Positions 44,277-52,965 of a stretch of DNA of 64,000 nucleotides are shown here, one piece after another (position 1 is the first letter of the stretch; every line of letters begins with the position of its first letter). Both the position numbers and the translations under genes were made by a program. The notes under the pieces were generated by a model. The model made no database searches, was not told the DNA's origin, and worked only from the letters and a program-made list of their open reading frames with translations. Origin of the DNA: Gemmatimonadota bacterium (GTDB taxonomy: Bacteria; Gemmatimonadota; Gemmatimonadetes; Gemmatimonadales; Gemmatimonadaceae); NCBI GenBank assembly GCA_016719105.1, contig JADKAQ010000046.1, positions 310,001-374,000 on the forward strand, written 5' to 3'.

Positions 44277-45449
44277 GTGACCGACTTCCCGCTGGGCGCC
44301 TCAATCACGGTCGAGCAACTCTCGGCCGATCCCTACCCGCTCTTCGCACGCCTGCGCGAACGCGAACCGGTCACCTGGGCCCCCGCCGTGGGTCAGTGGC
44401 TCATCACCTCGCGCGACATCGCCATGGAAGTGCTGCGCGACCACGAGCGCTTTCGCACCGACGATCCGCATTCCCCCATCCGCGACACCTTCGGGGCGCA
44501 GATGCTCAGCACCGAGGGCGAGGCACAACGACGCTACAAGTCGGCCTGCGCCCCGCCGTTCAACGCGCGGGCCGCCGAGGAGTCGCGACCGCTGGTCGAG
44601 GCGATCGTCGAGCGGGCCCTCGCGCGCCTCGGCCAACGCCCGACCGCCGACCTCCGCGCCGACTACGCCGCCCCCATCGCCCTCGAAGTCATCGCCCGCG
44701 TCATCGGCCTCCCCGTCGCGCTCGACGAGCAGCTGCGCCGCTGGTACGACACCTTCGTCGACGCACTGATGAACTACGAGCGCGATCCCGGGACGCGCAC
44801 GCGCGCCCACGCCGCGGTGCGCGCCTTTCGCGACACCATCGCCCCGCGCCTCGCCGCGCCCGACGCAGACGAGACCACCCTGCTCGCCTCGCTGGCGCGC
44901 GCGCATCCGCGCCTGCTCGACGACGCCGAGATCGGCTCCAACGCCCTCATCGTCATGTTCGGCGGGATCGAGACGACCGAGGGGCTCATCGCCAACGCGC
45001 TCTGGGCCATGTTCAATCACCCCGACGCCCTCGAACGCGCCCGCGCCAGCGACGACGAACTCGATCGCTGCATGGAGGAATCGCTGCGCTGGGAGCCAGC
45101 GGTGCAGACCTGCACGCGCTACGCCGCGCAGTCGTGCACGCTACACGGCGCCGAGATCCCGGCGGGGGCGGTGGTGCAGTGCATGGTGGGGGCGATGAAT
45201 CGCGACCCGGCCCACTATGCCGATCCCGACCGATACGACCCCTGGCGACAGGAGTCGTTAGGGCACGCCGCCTTCGGCTTCGGGCGCCACTTCTGCCTCG
45301 GCGCCGCACTGGCCAAGGTCGAGGCGCGCGTCGCGATGCGACGCCTGTTCGAGCGCTTCCCCGCGCTGCGCTTCGATCCCCGCGGTTCGAGCGCCCCCAC
45401 CGGGCACGAGTTTCGGAAGGCGGGGCGCGTGGCCGTCCAGCTGACCTGA
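44277..45449 (+). CDS. Cytochrome P450
   Basis: A 390-residue soluble bacterial-class P450. The heme-ligand loop is FGFGRHFCLG with C340, the K-helix ExxR is in EESLRWEP, and the I-helix shows FGGIETTEG where AGxDTT is usual, so the acid is Glu rather than Asp. Another landmark is MLSTEGEAQRRYKSACAPPFN (C-helix region). The start is GTG; no ATG precedes the conserved N-terminal region closely. No ferredoxin or reductase gene is adjacent, so electrons must come from elsewhere. Substrate unknown. It stands alone behind the repeat-bearing divergent region; ApaG follows after 120 bases with a separate promoter-like element. Confidence 0.93.
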   Translation: MTDFPLGASITVEQLSADPYPLFARLREREPVTWAPAVGQWLITSRDIAMEVLRDHERFRTDDPHSPIRDTFGAQMLSTEGEAQRRYKSACAPPFNARAAEESRPLVEAIVERALARLGQRPTADLRADYAAPIALEVIARVIGLPVALDEQLRRWYDTFVDALMNYERDPGTRTRAHAAVRAFRDTIAPRLAAPDADETTLLASLARAHPRLLDDAEIGSNALIVMFGGIETTEGLIANALWAMFNHPDALERARASDDELDRCMEESLRWEPAVQTCTRYAAQSCTLHGAEIPAGAVVQCMVGAMNRDPAHYADPDRYDPWRQESLGHAAFGFGRHFCLGAALAKVEARVAMRRLFERFPALRFDPRGSSAPTGHEFRKAGRVAVQLT

Positions 45450-45478
45450 CGCCAGCGCTCCGCCCGGGCATAGAAAGA

Positions 45479-45509
45479 TTGGTGCCGTGCAACGCCTCGA
45501 TGCTATGAT
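45479..45509 (+). promoter_or_regulatory. Sigma70-like promoter candidate for apaG
   Basis: TATGAT at 45504-45509 and TTGGTG at 45479-45484 with a 19-base spacer, about 60 bases before the chosen apaG start. The hexamers are conspicuous in this G+C-rich background; the spacer is slightly long. Confidence 0.35.
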
Positions 45510-45569
45510 TGGGCGCGCGACCGCCCTCCCCCTCGCGGCGGCGCCGCGTTCCCTGCGTCGAGGATGCTG

Positions 45570-45959
45570 ATGCCCCCAGTTCGCGTGCCGCTCTTTCACC
45601 GGATCACGGACGGAATCCGCATCACCGCGCGTCCGACCTTCCTGCACGAGCGCTCGAGCGCCGCCATCGGCCAGTTCGTCTTCGAGTACCACATCCGCAT
45701 CGAGAACTGCGGCGAGCAGGCGGCGCAGCTTCGCTCGCGGCGGTGGCTCATCCACGACGACTCGGCCGGCGACTCGGTCGTCGAAGGGGACGGCGTGGTG
45801 GGCGAGCAGCCGTACCTGCAGCCGGGTGAGGTGCACGAGTACCGCTCGTACTGCGTGCTCAAGTCGCAGCAGGGGTGGATGGAGGGGACGTATCGCTTCG
45901 TGCGCGACGACGGCTCGACGTTCGACGCCGTGATTCCGCGCTTCACGCTCGACGCCTAG
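45570..45959 (+). CDS. apaG: ApaG domain protein
   Basis: A 129-residue fibronectin-III-like ApaG protein. Landmarks: ITDGIRITARPTFLHERSS, FEYHIRIENCGEQAAQLRSRRWLIHDD, VVGEQPYLQPGEVHEYRSYC and GWMEGTYRFVRDDG ending FDAVIPRFTL. ApaG is a small cytoplasmic protein historically linked to cobalt/magnesium efflux and Ap4A metabolism; its molecular role is unsettled. I chose ATG 45570 rather than 45564 because GAGG lies six bases upstream of the second and touches the first. It is preceded by the P450 and followed by the metallo-hydrolase gene. Confidence 0.92.
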   Translation: MPPVRVPLFHRITDGIRITARPTFLHERSSAAIGQFVFEYHIRIENCGEQAAQLRSRRWLIHDDSAGDSVVEGDGVVGEQPYLQPGEVHEYRSYCVLKSQQGWMEGTYRFVRDDGSTFDAVIPRFTLDA

Positions 45960-46086
45960 TCGAGGGAAGCGGGGCGACGTCGCACCGGGACGCGCGTCAC
46001 GCACGCCGCGAATAGGCGAAGCGGCGGCCACGCATCGCCACGCTGCGTCGTGAGTATCTTGCGGCGTCGCCCCTCAGGAGCCGTTG

Positions 46087-47190
46087 ATGACCTCGAGCCT
46101 CGGACGCGCCGCGGGTCCCCGCAGCGCACGCATCCAGGCTTCGCCGCAATTCAACGGGCGCACCTTCGCCAACACGTACCCCGTCTCGATCGGCTTCAAG
46201 GACGGGGTGGAACGTCCGTCGCTTCGCGAGTTCCTGTGCGGGGGGGAACGGCGCATTCCGTCGGGGACGATCCCGATCGTGAATCCGGTGGCGCGCTGGG
46301 CGGCGCCCCCCGAGACGGGGCTGCGCGTCACGCGACTCGGCCATTCGACACTCCTCATCGAGATCGATGGCGTGCGCATCCTCACCGACCCGGTGTGGAG
46401 CACGCGTGTCTCGCCGCTCGCCTTCGCCGGCCCCAAGCGCTTTCACCCGGTGCCGGCGCCGCTGGCGGCGCTCCCGCCGCTCGACGTCGTGCTCGTCTCG
46501 CACGACCACTACGATCACCTCGACCGGCAGACGATCCGCGCCCTGGCCCGTGCCGGCGTCCCGTTCGTCACGTCGTTAGGCGTGGGGGCCATCATCGAGT
46601 CGTGGGGGGTCCCGCCCGAGACCGTGATCGAGCTCGACTGGTGGGAGCGCACCGAGGTGAACGGCGTCACGATCACCGCGACGCCCTCGCAGCACTTCTC
46701 CGGTCGCGGGATCAAGGACCGGAACAGCACGCTCTGGTCGGCGATGCACCTGCAGGGCGACCGGCACTCGTTCTTCTTCGGCGCCGACTCGGGGCTCACC
46801 CCGGAGTTCAAGGAGATCGGCCATCGCCTGGGACCGTTCGACGTGGTCGCCCTCGAGATCGGGGCCTACCATCCGTCGTGGGGCGACATCCACCTGGGCC
46901 CCGAGCATGCGCTCGTGGCGCGCGGGATGCTGGGGAGCGGGGCGCTCCTTCCCATCCACTGGGGGACGTTCAACCTCGCCATCCACCCGTGGGATGAGCC
47001 CGCGGAGACGATCGTGCGCCTCGCCCCCGACGCGCAGGTGCAACTGCTGCTCCCCAGGTTCGGCGAGGCGATCGAACCGGCGCGCGCGGAGGGAATCGTC
47101 CCCTGGTGGCGCGGCATCGCCGCAGGGCGCGCCCCAGGCAACGACGATGAGGGGCTGGCCCGGCGCGCCCTGGAGTGGCTGCCGGACTAA
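46087..47190 (+). CDS. NAPE-PLD-like metallo-beta-lactamase-fold hydrolase
   Basis: A 367-residue Zn hydrolase. The metal motif HxHxDH is H139-D-H141-Y-D143-H144 (SHDHYDHLD); further ligands are the His in TPSQHFSGRG and FFGADSG (Asp), and HWGTFNLA near the end. The segment ILTDPVWSTRVSPLAFAGPKRF is characteristic of the N-acyl-phosphatidylethanolamine phospholipase D group and its bacterial relatives. No signal peptide. The ATG at 46087 follows an AGGAG by seven bases. In animals the enzyme releases N-acylethanolamines; bacterial homologues are of uncertain substrate but probably hydrolyse phospholipid-like diesters. Convergent with the phosphofructokinase gene over a strong hairpin. Confidence 0.88.
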   Translation: MTSSLGRAAGPRSARIQASPQFNGRTFANTYPVSIGFKDGVERPSLREFLCGGERRIPSGTIPIVNPVARWAAPPETGLRVTRLGHSTLLIEIDGVRILTDPVWSTRVSPLAFAGPKRFHPVPAPLAALPPLDVVLVSHDHYDHLDRQTIRALARAGVPFVTSLGVGAIIESWGVPPETVIELDWWERTEVNGVTITATPSQHFSGRGIKDRNSTLWSAMHLQGDRHSFFFGADSGLTPEFKEIGHRLGPFDVVALEIGAYHPSWGDIHLGPEHALVARGMLGSGALLPIHWGTFNLAIHPWDEPAETIVRLAPDAQVQLLLPRFGEAIEPARAEGIVPWWRGIAAGRAPGNDDEGLARRALEWLPD

Positions 47191-47192
47191 CG

Positions 47193-47220
47193 CGCGCCAG
47201 CAGGGTCGCCTGCTGGCGCG
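47193..47220. terminator. Bidirectional terminator hairpin
   Basis: A perfect 12-bp stem CGCGCCAGCAGG / CCTGCTGGCGCG with a GTCG tetraloop, filling the 39-base gap between the convergent NAPE-PLD-like and phosphofructokinase genes. Confidence 0.8.
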
Positions 47221-47229
47221 GTCGCCAAC

Positions 47230-48420
47230 TCAGTCGCTCGTCATGATGAAGAGCGGCGCCCCGTCGAAGTCGTAGATGGGACGCAGCCGGCTCGTCTCGT
47301 AGTACTTTCCCACCTGCACGACTTTCTTCTCCGACGTCACGCTGCCGATGTGCACGCTGTCGTAGAAGCCGCGGTGAATGCTGACTAACCGCCCGAAGCG
47401 CTTCTTGAGGATGAGGTCGAGCGCCAGGTTGCCGAAGGCCATCGGGACGATCGAGTCGAGCGCGTCGGGATCGCCCGAGCGCACCAGGTAGCCCAGGCGC
47501 TGGCTCACGACGTCGATGCGGCGTCCGTTGTTGTACTTGGGCGACAGCTCCTTGAGCGCCGCGGCGACCTTGTCCCCCACCCCGCCCAGCTTGCGGTGGC
47601 CGAACATGTCGGCCTCCGACCCCTCGAAGCTCATCCCGTCGTGCGAGGCGAGCTGCGCCCCTTCGGAGACGAGCACGACCGCATAACGACTCGGGTGACG
47701 GTTGCGATCGTAGGTGAGCAGCTCCGCCAGCTGCTCCACGTCGACCGCGTGCTCGGGAATGACGCAGCGGTCGGCAGCGCCGGCCATGGTGGGGAGCAGC
47801 GCCGTGAAGCCGGCATAGCGCCCGAAGACCTCGATGACGAGGTAACGCTCGTGCGACCCCGCCGAGGTGCGCAGTGCGTGCGTGAGCTCGATCGTGCGCG
47901 TCACGCAGGTGCTGAAGCCGATGCAGTAGTCGGTCCCGTAGACGTCGTTGTCCATCGTCTTCGGGATGGCGACAACGTTTACACCCTCGTCATGCAAGCG
48001 CTTGCCGTACGACAGCGTGTCGTCGCCCCCGATGGGGATGAGCGTGTCGATCCCGATGTGCTCGAGGTTCTTGAGGATGTCGGGAGTAACGTCGTTGACC
48101 TTGTTCTCATACCCGGTCAGGTACGCGGGGACGCGCTCGAGCGGCAGGTGCGAGGGGCGCGTGCGCGACGTGTGCAGGAAGGTCCCGCCCGTACGGCCGG
48201 CGCGGTTCACGATCGCCTCGGAGAGGACCTGGATGTTGTCGCTGTTGTCGGCGTCCTTCTCACGATGGTAGTCGACCAGCCCAGCCCAGCCGCGGCGGAT
48301 ACCGATCACGCGATACCCCTCGCGCAGCGCGCGGATCGTGATGGCGCGAATGGCTGGATTGAGGCCGGGGACGTCGCCCCCGCCGGTAAGGATGCCGATG
48401 GTCCCCTTCGAGCCCGACAT
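47230..48420 (-). CDS. pfp: 6-phosphofructokinase with pyrophosphate-type active-site residues
   Basis: A 396-residue cytoplasmic PFK-A family enzyme phosphorylating fructose 6-phosphate in glycolysis. N-terminal GILTGGGDVPGLN binds the phosphoryl donor. The two positions that separate ATP from PPi enzymes both read as PPi type: GGDDT (D134 where ATP enzymes have Gly in GGDG) and PKTMDND (K154 where ATP enzymes have Gly in PGT). Other landmarks are TSAGSHERYLVIEVFGRYAG and a DVVSQRLGYLVRSG effector-end segment. An AAGGAG precedes the ATG by about seven bases. By these rules it should be pyrophosphate:fructose-6-phosphate 1-phosphotransferase, reversible, so it would also serve gluconeogenesis. 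Automatic pipelines may call it ATP-dependent. Confidence 0.85.
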   Translation of the reverse strand: MSGSKGTIGILTGGGDVPGLNPAIRAITIRALREGYRVIGIRRGWAGLVDYHREKDADNSDNIQVLSEAIVNRAGRTGGTFLHTSRTRPSHLPLERVPAYLTGYENKVNDVTPDILKNLEHIGIDTLIPIGGDDTLSYGKRLHDEGVNVVAIPKTMDNDVYGTDYCIGFSTCVTRTIELTHALRTSAGSHERYLVIEVFGRYAGFTALLPTMAGAADRCVIPEHAVDVEQLAELLTYDRNRHPSRYAVVLVSEGAQLASHDGMSFEGSEADMFGHRKLGGVGDKVAAALKELSPKYNNGRRIDVVSQRLGYLVRSGDPDALDSIVPMAFGNLALDLILKKRFGRLVSIHRGFYDSVHIGSVTSEKKVVQVGKYYETSRLRPIYDFDGAPLFIMTSD

Positions 48421-48578
48421 GTGCGTCTCCTTGCTGGTGCGGATTGCGTCTGCTGCTGGTCGACGACAGGGAAGGTAATCGCAACCGGGGGTGACTGTCC
48501 CGGCCCTGGTGCCACGCGCCGGACCTTCCCGAGCTCGGCGCGAGGGCGACACGCATCCTCGAGCGCTTCAGAGGACCG

Positions 48579-49136
48579 TCAGCCGCCCTGCGCCCCCCGA
48601 TCCACCTCGTCGATGCGCCGCTGCGCCTCGCCCCAATCCACGACCGGCGCCACGTCGGTATCGGACAGCTGCAGCGAGGCCAGCGCCCGTTCCACCACCG
48701 GGGCGCCTAACGCCGGCCCGAGCGCCAGCCCGAACTCCAGCTCTGCCCGTCGGCACAGGCGCTCCTCGCGCGCCCGGTCGCGCCCGGGGCGGTGCACCCC
48801 CATGCAGTCCACGCGGGCGTGCATCCCCTCGTGCACGATCGACGCCGCCACCGGTGCCGCGGTGATGTCGCGCCGGTTGAGGAAGGTCAGCTCCGTCATG
48901 CAGACGCGGTCATCGGGGAAGTAGGCCCCGCGACAGGCGTAGCGCACGATCCAGAAGTAGCGCAGGTCGCGCTGCAGGTGGCGCAGGCGCCACGGCTGCG
49001 CCTGCTCGATCAGCTGCAGCGCGTCGTCCAGCCGCTGCAGCACGTCGCCGGTGCGGATATCGGGACGCGAGTTCTCCACCACGACCTGGAAGCCGCGCAC
49101 CGTGAACAGCTCCTGCTCGGCCGGGGGCATGGTCAT
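48579..49136 (-). CDS. Small cytoplasmic protein with an HExxH motif, unknown
   Basis: A 185-residue protein I do not recognise as a named family. It has a clear metallopeptidase-type H102-E-G-M-H106 motif (SIVHEGMHARVDC) and, 26-28 residues later, Glu in RRAELEFG that could be a third ligand as in gluzincins. Upstream are a coil-like region LQRLDDALQLIEQAQPWR and FLNRRDITAAPVAAS. No signal peptide or membrane segment. It starts five bases after the PaaI-like thioesterase stop and must be co-transcribed with it. It might be a small intracellular zinc protein or a degenerate peptidase; catalysis is unproven. Confidence 0.65.
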   Translation of the reverse strand: MTMPPAEQELFTVRGFQVVVENSRPDIRTGDVLQRLDDALQLIEQAQPWRLRHLQRDLRYFWIVRYACRGAYFPDDRVCMTELTFLNRRDITAAPVAASIVHEGMHARVDCMGVHRPGRDRAREERLCRRAELEFGLALGPALGAPVVERALASLQLSDTDVAPVVDWGEAQRRIDEVDRGAQGG

Positions 49137-49141
49137 GGTCG

Positions 49142-49609
49142 CTACCCCGCCGCGGCCATCGTCGACGGCATGCGCACCGCCGTCACCTTGCCGCGCGCCA
49201 CTTCCACGTCGCCGGCCATGACACTCGTAGCGACGATCACCTTGCGCGCCCCCACCTCCTCGGCGCGCGACCGCAGCACCAGCTCGATCCCCATCGGGGT
49301 GGGCTTGAGGAAATCGACGTGCAGCGACCCGGTCACGAAGCGCGGCGTCTGGTCGCGTCCGGGAAGCTCGCCCGCAGCGTGCATCGCGGCCGCCGCACCG
49401 GCCGCGATCGAATGGCAATCCACCAGCGAGGCAAGGAGCCCGCCATACACGTAGCCCGGGAGGGCGATGTGATACTCCCCCGGCATGAAGTGCGCGACGG
49501 TCTCGCCGTCACGCCACTCGCTCTTGATGTGCAGCCCGTGCGGGTTGAGGCGACCGCACCCGTGGCAATGGGAGTAGTCGTCGGGATAGAGATCCTGGAG
49601 GAATGCCAT
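49142..49609 (-). CDS. PaaI-type hotdog thioesterase
   Basis: A 155-residue single hotdog-fold protein. Landmarks: CHGCGRLNPHGLHIKSEW near the N-terminus (a CxxCG motif common in this subgroup), HIALPGYVYGGLLASLVDCHSIAAGAAA (the hot-dog helix with the catalytic-type GG and D/H residues) and GSLHVDFLKPTPMG. It is likely an acyl-CoA thioesterase acting in the cytoplasm. It is translationally close to the downstream HExxH gene and about 105 bases downstream of the AHSA1-type gene on the same strand. Confidence 0.85.
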   Translation of the reverse strand: MAFLQDLYPDDYSHCHGCGRLNPHGLHIKSEWRDGETVAHFMPGEYHIALPGYVYGGLLASLVDCHSIAAGAAAAMHAAGELPGRDQTPRFVTGSLHVDFLKPTPMGIELVLRSRAEEVGARKVIVATSVMAGDVEVARGKVTAVRMPSTMAAAG

Positions 49610-49714
49610 GCCGATTCGTCGGGGCTGAAGTCGTCCTGCCGGCCACCGACCCCAAGGGCGCTGGCCCCCGGACGCCGGATGGCTCAGCGCCGCCCACGTC
49701 CGGGACGATGGTCT

Positions 49715-50194
49715 CTACAATGTGGCCGCGAGTGCCGCCAACTGGTCAGCGCAAATCCCCCACCCCACGTGGAACCCCATCTGCTCATGCTGCTCCCGAT
49801 CGGCCACGGTCCAGTGGCGCGCGCGCGCGGTGTAGCGCGTCTTCCCCGCCTCCTCCTCGAACGTCACGGTCACCGTCATGAACGGCTTGTCCGACGGCTC
49901 CCAGGCCGAGGTGTAGGCGTCGGTGAAGACGAGCTTCTCGTTGGGGACGACCTCGAGATAGATCCCGCGATTCGGGTACTCCGTCCCCTCGGGGTCGCGC
50001 ATCACGATCAACGACGAGCCCCCCGCGCGCACATCGGTTTCGGCAGCCGCAATGCTCCACGGCTTCGGGACGAACCACTGCTTGATGAGTTCGGGCTCGG
50101 TCCACGCACGATAAAGCGCGGCGCGCGGCGCGTCGATCAGGCGCGTGAGGACGAGTTCGCGGTCGGAGGTCGGTACCGGTTCTGTCGCGGACAT
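49715..50194 (-). CDS. SRPBCC/AHSA1-type START-like protein
   Basis: A 159-residue cytoplasmic helix-grip protein. The family signature is plain: ELVLTRLIDAPRAALYRAWTEPELIKQWFVP, then VRAGGSSLIVMRDPEGTEYPNRGIYLEVVPNEKLVFTDAY, PFMTVTVTFEEEAGKTRYTARARHW and HEQMGFHVGWGICADQLAAL. Such proteins bind hydrophobic ligands or act as small cofactors; bacterial ones often sit with ArsR regulators, but none is here. Start Met at 50194 follows a GGAG eight bases upstream and removes a meaningless Arg-rich leader. Divergent from the DUF5916 gene at 50362. Confidence 0.9.
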   Translation of the reverse strand: MSATEPVPTSDRELVLTRLIDAPRAALYRAWTEPELIKQWFVPKPWSIAAAETDVRAGGSSLIVMRDPEGTEYPNRGIYLEVVPNEKLVFTDAYTSAWEPSDKPFMTVTVTFEEEAGKTRYTARARHWTVADREQHEQMGFHVGWGICADQLAALAATL

Positions 50195-50361
50195 CGGGGG
50201 GTTCTCCGGAGGGGGATCGCAGGGTCGGTGGCGCCGCCGGTAATCTGGCTCCGGGGCCCCACCACTCAAGGCGCTTCGACTGGTGGGCGCCGGGAAACTC
50301 ATCGCCGGGGACAGCGATGATGGAGCGCCTCGCGTATGGAGCCCCAGTAGATTGCCCCGCC

Positions 50362-52605
50362 ATGCCGCACGTCCAGCCCGCCTTGCGCTCCACGAGACCT
50401 CTGCACTCCGCGCTCCGCACCACCCTCGTCGCTTCCGCGCTCTCTTTGGCCGCCTGGCGCGGCGCGCGCGCGCAGGGTTCTCCCGCGCACTCGGGCGACA
50501 GTACGCGCGCACCATCAGCGTATCGCACCCCCAGGTCCATCCGACTCGACGGCCGGCTCGACGAAACAGACTGGGCGCTTGCCGACTCGGTGACCGACTT
50601 CCGCCAGAAGGAGCCGACCGAAGGGGGGCAACCGTCGGTGCGCACCGTCGTCCGGATGCTCGCCACCCCCGCCGGGCTGGCGCTCGGCTGGTGGTGCTAC
50701 GACCACGACCCGGCCGCGATCCGCCGGACGCAGTTGCGCCGCGACGCCGCCCTTCGGTCCGACGACTACGTGAGCCTCATGATCGACGGGCTCTCCGACA
50801 AGCGCAGCGCCTTCTACTTCCGCACCAACTCCAACGGGGCCATGTGGGACGGCGACCACATCGACAACGAGGTGGGGAACGAGGAGTGGGACGGGATCTG
50901 GGACGTGCGCACGCAGATCGACGCCGAGGGGTGGAAGGTGGAGATGCTCATCCCGTGGACCACGCTGCGCTATCCGCGCGACGTGTCGTCGATGGGGATG
51001 AACTTCCGTCGCTTCCTCCCGCGTACCAACGAGGAGCTGCTCTGGCGTGCCTGGCGCCGCCCCGAGGGGCTGCGCTTTCTCGAACGTGAGGGGAAGGTCG
51101 AGGGGCTGAGCGATCTCCCCCCGCGCGCAATCGCCGAGTTCCGGCCGTATGTGCTGGGCGAGGCGCGCCCCCCCGAGCGACGGTTCCGCGCCGACGGCTC
51201 CGATTCGGTCACCGCCGAAGCGCTGCAGCGCGGCGACGCCGGGCTCGACGTGAAGATCCCGGTCACCGCGACGCTCACCGCCGACCTCACCTTCCGCCCG
51301 GACTTCGCGCAGGCCGAGGTCGACCGACAGATCGTGAACCTCACGCGCTTCCCGCTCTTCTTCCCGGAGCGCCGCACCTTCTTCACCGAGGGGGCGTCGA
51401 CCTTCTCGTTCGGGCGCGAGCAGCAGACGCAGATGTTCTACTCGCGTCGCATCGGCCTGGGGCGCGACGGCACGCCGGTCACCATCCCCTTCGGCGCCCG
51501 AATGCAGGGGCGAGTGGGGGCGTACACCGTGGGGTTGCTCGCCGCGGCGACGGGCGGCCGCGAGGACTCGCGCGACTTCGTGGCGCGCGTGCGCCGCGAC
51601 GTCTTCACGCGCGGCTACGTGGGGGCGATGTCGACGTTGAGTGATCGACCGTCGCGTCCGGGCGCCCTGTCCGGGGGGCTCGACTTCAACCTCCCGTTCA
51701 TCGTCAAGGGGAGCAACCTGGTCTTCACGGGCAACGCCGCGTGGAGCCGTGACAGCACGGGGGGCGAGTCCGGCCGGCACTACCGGTTCGTCGTCGACTT
51801 CCCTAACGACCGCGTCGACCTCGTCACGCGCTTCGACCGGGTGGAAGCCGGCTACAACCCGGCGCTCGGCTTCGTGCAGCAGCGCGGCATCTATCGCTGG
51901 GGGGGGTCGACGGCGATCACGCCCCGCCCGCGCAACGCGCGCCTGGTGCGAAAGTTCGAGTTCAACCTGCTCAACTACGATGTCGTGTGGCGGCTCGACC
52001 GCGTGATGGACAACGCCTCGTTCACCGTGCGCCCCTTCGGCGTGCAGTTCCAGAGCGGTGACCGCATCGAGCTCAACACCATTCGCAAGTTCGACGCCCC
52101 CGACGTCCCGTTCGAGATCATCCCCGGTGTCGCGGTGCCAGCGGGTGGCTACTGGTGGAACCGCGTCGAGGCGAAGTACACCGGCTCCAACGTGCGCACC
52201 TGGGCGGTGGAAGCCACGGCGTCGACCGGCGCGTTCTACGACGGCAACCGCCACGACCTCGCCTTTGTGGGCAAGCTGCGCCGCCAGCCGCATCTCGAGT
52301 TCTCGCTGGAGTACGAGCGCAACGACATCGAGCTCCCGGCCGGCGCCTTCATTACCAACACGCTGCGTTTTCGCGGCGACTACGCCGTGTCGCCGCGCCT
52401 CACGTTCACCGCCTTTGCCCAGGCCGACGATCGCTCCGATCGCACCGCACTCAATGCGCGCATGCGCTGGACGCAGTCACCCGGCTCCGACCTGTTCGTC
52501 GTCTGGAACTCGGTGTGGCCCACGCTCCTGGAGCGCAGCTTCGCGATCATGAAGCCGCAGAACGGCGGGCTGGTGGTGAAGTACGTGCGCTTCTTCCGGA
52601 AGTAG
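50362..52605 (+). CDS. DUF5916 protein: CBM9-like domain plus putative outer-membrane barrel
   Basis: A 747-residue exported protein, relative of the one at 41549-43762. Signal peptide ends near ARAQG; residues about 45-230 form the CBM9-like domain (IRLDGRLDETDWALADSVTDFRQKEPTEG, LMIDGLSDKRSAFYFRTNSNGA, GWKVEMLIPWTTLRYP). A shared landmark DFAQAEVDRQIVNLTRFPLFFPERRTFFTEG marks the start of the beta-strand-rich half, which ends in NGGLVVKYVRFF. The two DUF5916 proteins differ at most barrel positions and so may bind different ligands. Divergent from the AHSA1 gene and convergent with the ABM gene. Confidence 0.86.
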   Translation: MPHVQPALRSTRPLHSALRTTLVASALSLAAWRGARAQGSPAHSGDSTRAPSAYRTPRSIRLDGRLDETDWALADSVTDFRQKEPTEGGQPSVRTVVRMLATPAGLALGWWCYDHDPAAIRRTQLRRDAALRSDDYVSLMIDGLSDKRSAFYFRTNSNGAMWDGDHIDNEVGNEEWDGIWDVRTQIDAEGWKVEMLIPWTTLRYPRDVSSMGMNFRRFLPRTNEELLWRAWRRPEGLRFLEREGKVEGLSDLPPRAIAEFRPYVLGEARPPERRFRADGSDSVTAEALQRGDAGLDVKIPVTATLTADLTFRPDFAQAEVDRQIVNLTRFPLFFPERRTFFTEGASTFSFGREQQTQMFYSRRIGLGRDGTPVTIPFGARMQGRVGAYTVGLLAAATGGREDSRDFVARVRRDVFTRGYVGAMSTLSDRPSRPGALSGGLDFNLPFIVKGSNLVFTGNAAWSRDSTGGESGRHYRFVVDFPNDRVDLVTRFDRVEAGYNPALGFVQQRGIYRWGGSTAITPRPRNARLVRKFEFNLLNYDVVWRLDRVMDNASFTVRPFGVQFQSGDRIELNTIRKFDAPDVPFEIIPGVAVPAGGYWWNRVEAKYTGSNVRTWAVEATASTGAFYDGNRHDLAFVGKLRRQPHLEFSLEYERNDIELPAGAFITNTLRFRGDYAVSPRLTFTAFAQADDRSDRTALNARMRWTQSPGSDLFVVWNSVWPTLLERSFAIMKPQNGGLVVKYVRFFRK

Positions 52606-52662
52606 GGGCGGACGTTTCGCGCGGAGGCCGGGCGTCGCGCCTGCGCCTCTGCGTACGCCTGC

Positions 52663-52965
52663 CTAACGGGTTGGCACCAACCCGTGTCCGCCGACGGGCT
52701 CGAGACGCGCCGACGTCTCGAAGCTGGCGATGAGCGGCCGCCCCTTGGCGATCGCCTCGCGCACGGAGGGAAGGGCGAGCGACGCCTTGTGGCTCGCCTC
52801 CGACTCCCACACCTCGCTCACCCACAGCACGTCCACGTTGGCGAGGTCGCGGGAGACGATGTAGCTCAGGCAGCCGGGCATGGTCGAGGCCCCCTGCGTG
52901 AGGATGGCGGCGAGCGCGTCGCGCTGGCCAGGGAGCGCAGTGATCTTGCCGATCATGCCGAACAT
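52663..52965 (-). CDS. Antibiotic biosynthesis monooxygenase (ABM)-like protein
   Basis: A 100-residue ferredoxin-like-fold domain: MFGMIGKITALPGQRDALAAILTQGAS, then the ABM core CLSYIVSRDLANVDVLWVSEVWESEASHKASLALPSVREAIAKG and a short strand LIASFETSARLEPVGG. Members include quinol monooxygenases and heme-handling enzymes; this one has the W-E-(S/D)-x-x-x-H helix entry. GAGG stands seven bases before the ATG, arguing for a separate gene. Yet the same frame runs open from the upstream M14 gene without a stop (see that entry), so a fusion or a lost M14 stop cannot be excluded. Its stop lies inside a recurrent octamer copy. Confidence 0.78.
   Translation of the reverse strand: MFGMIGKITALPGQRDALAAILTQGASTMPGCLSYIVSRDLANVDVLWVSEVWESEASHKASLALPSVREAIAKGRPLIASFETSARLEPVGGHGLVPTR

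Noticed and set aside
43744..44304. A minus-strand frame with a seven-residue repeat (KLRGARV) at 44111-44194
   Set aside because: It is the translation of the 21-bp DNA repeats in an intergenic region and overlaps the well-supported VF530 gene in another frame.
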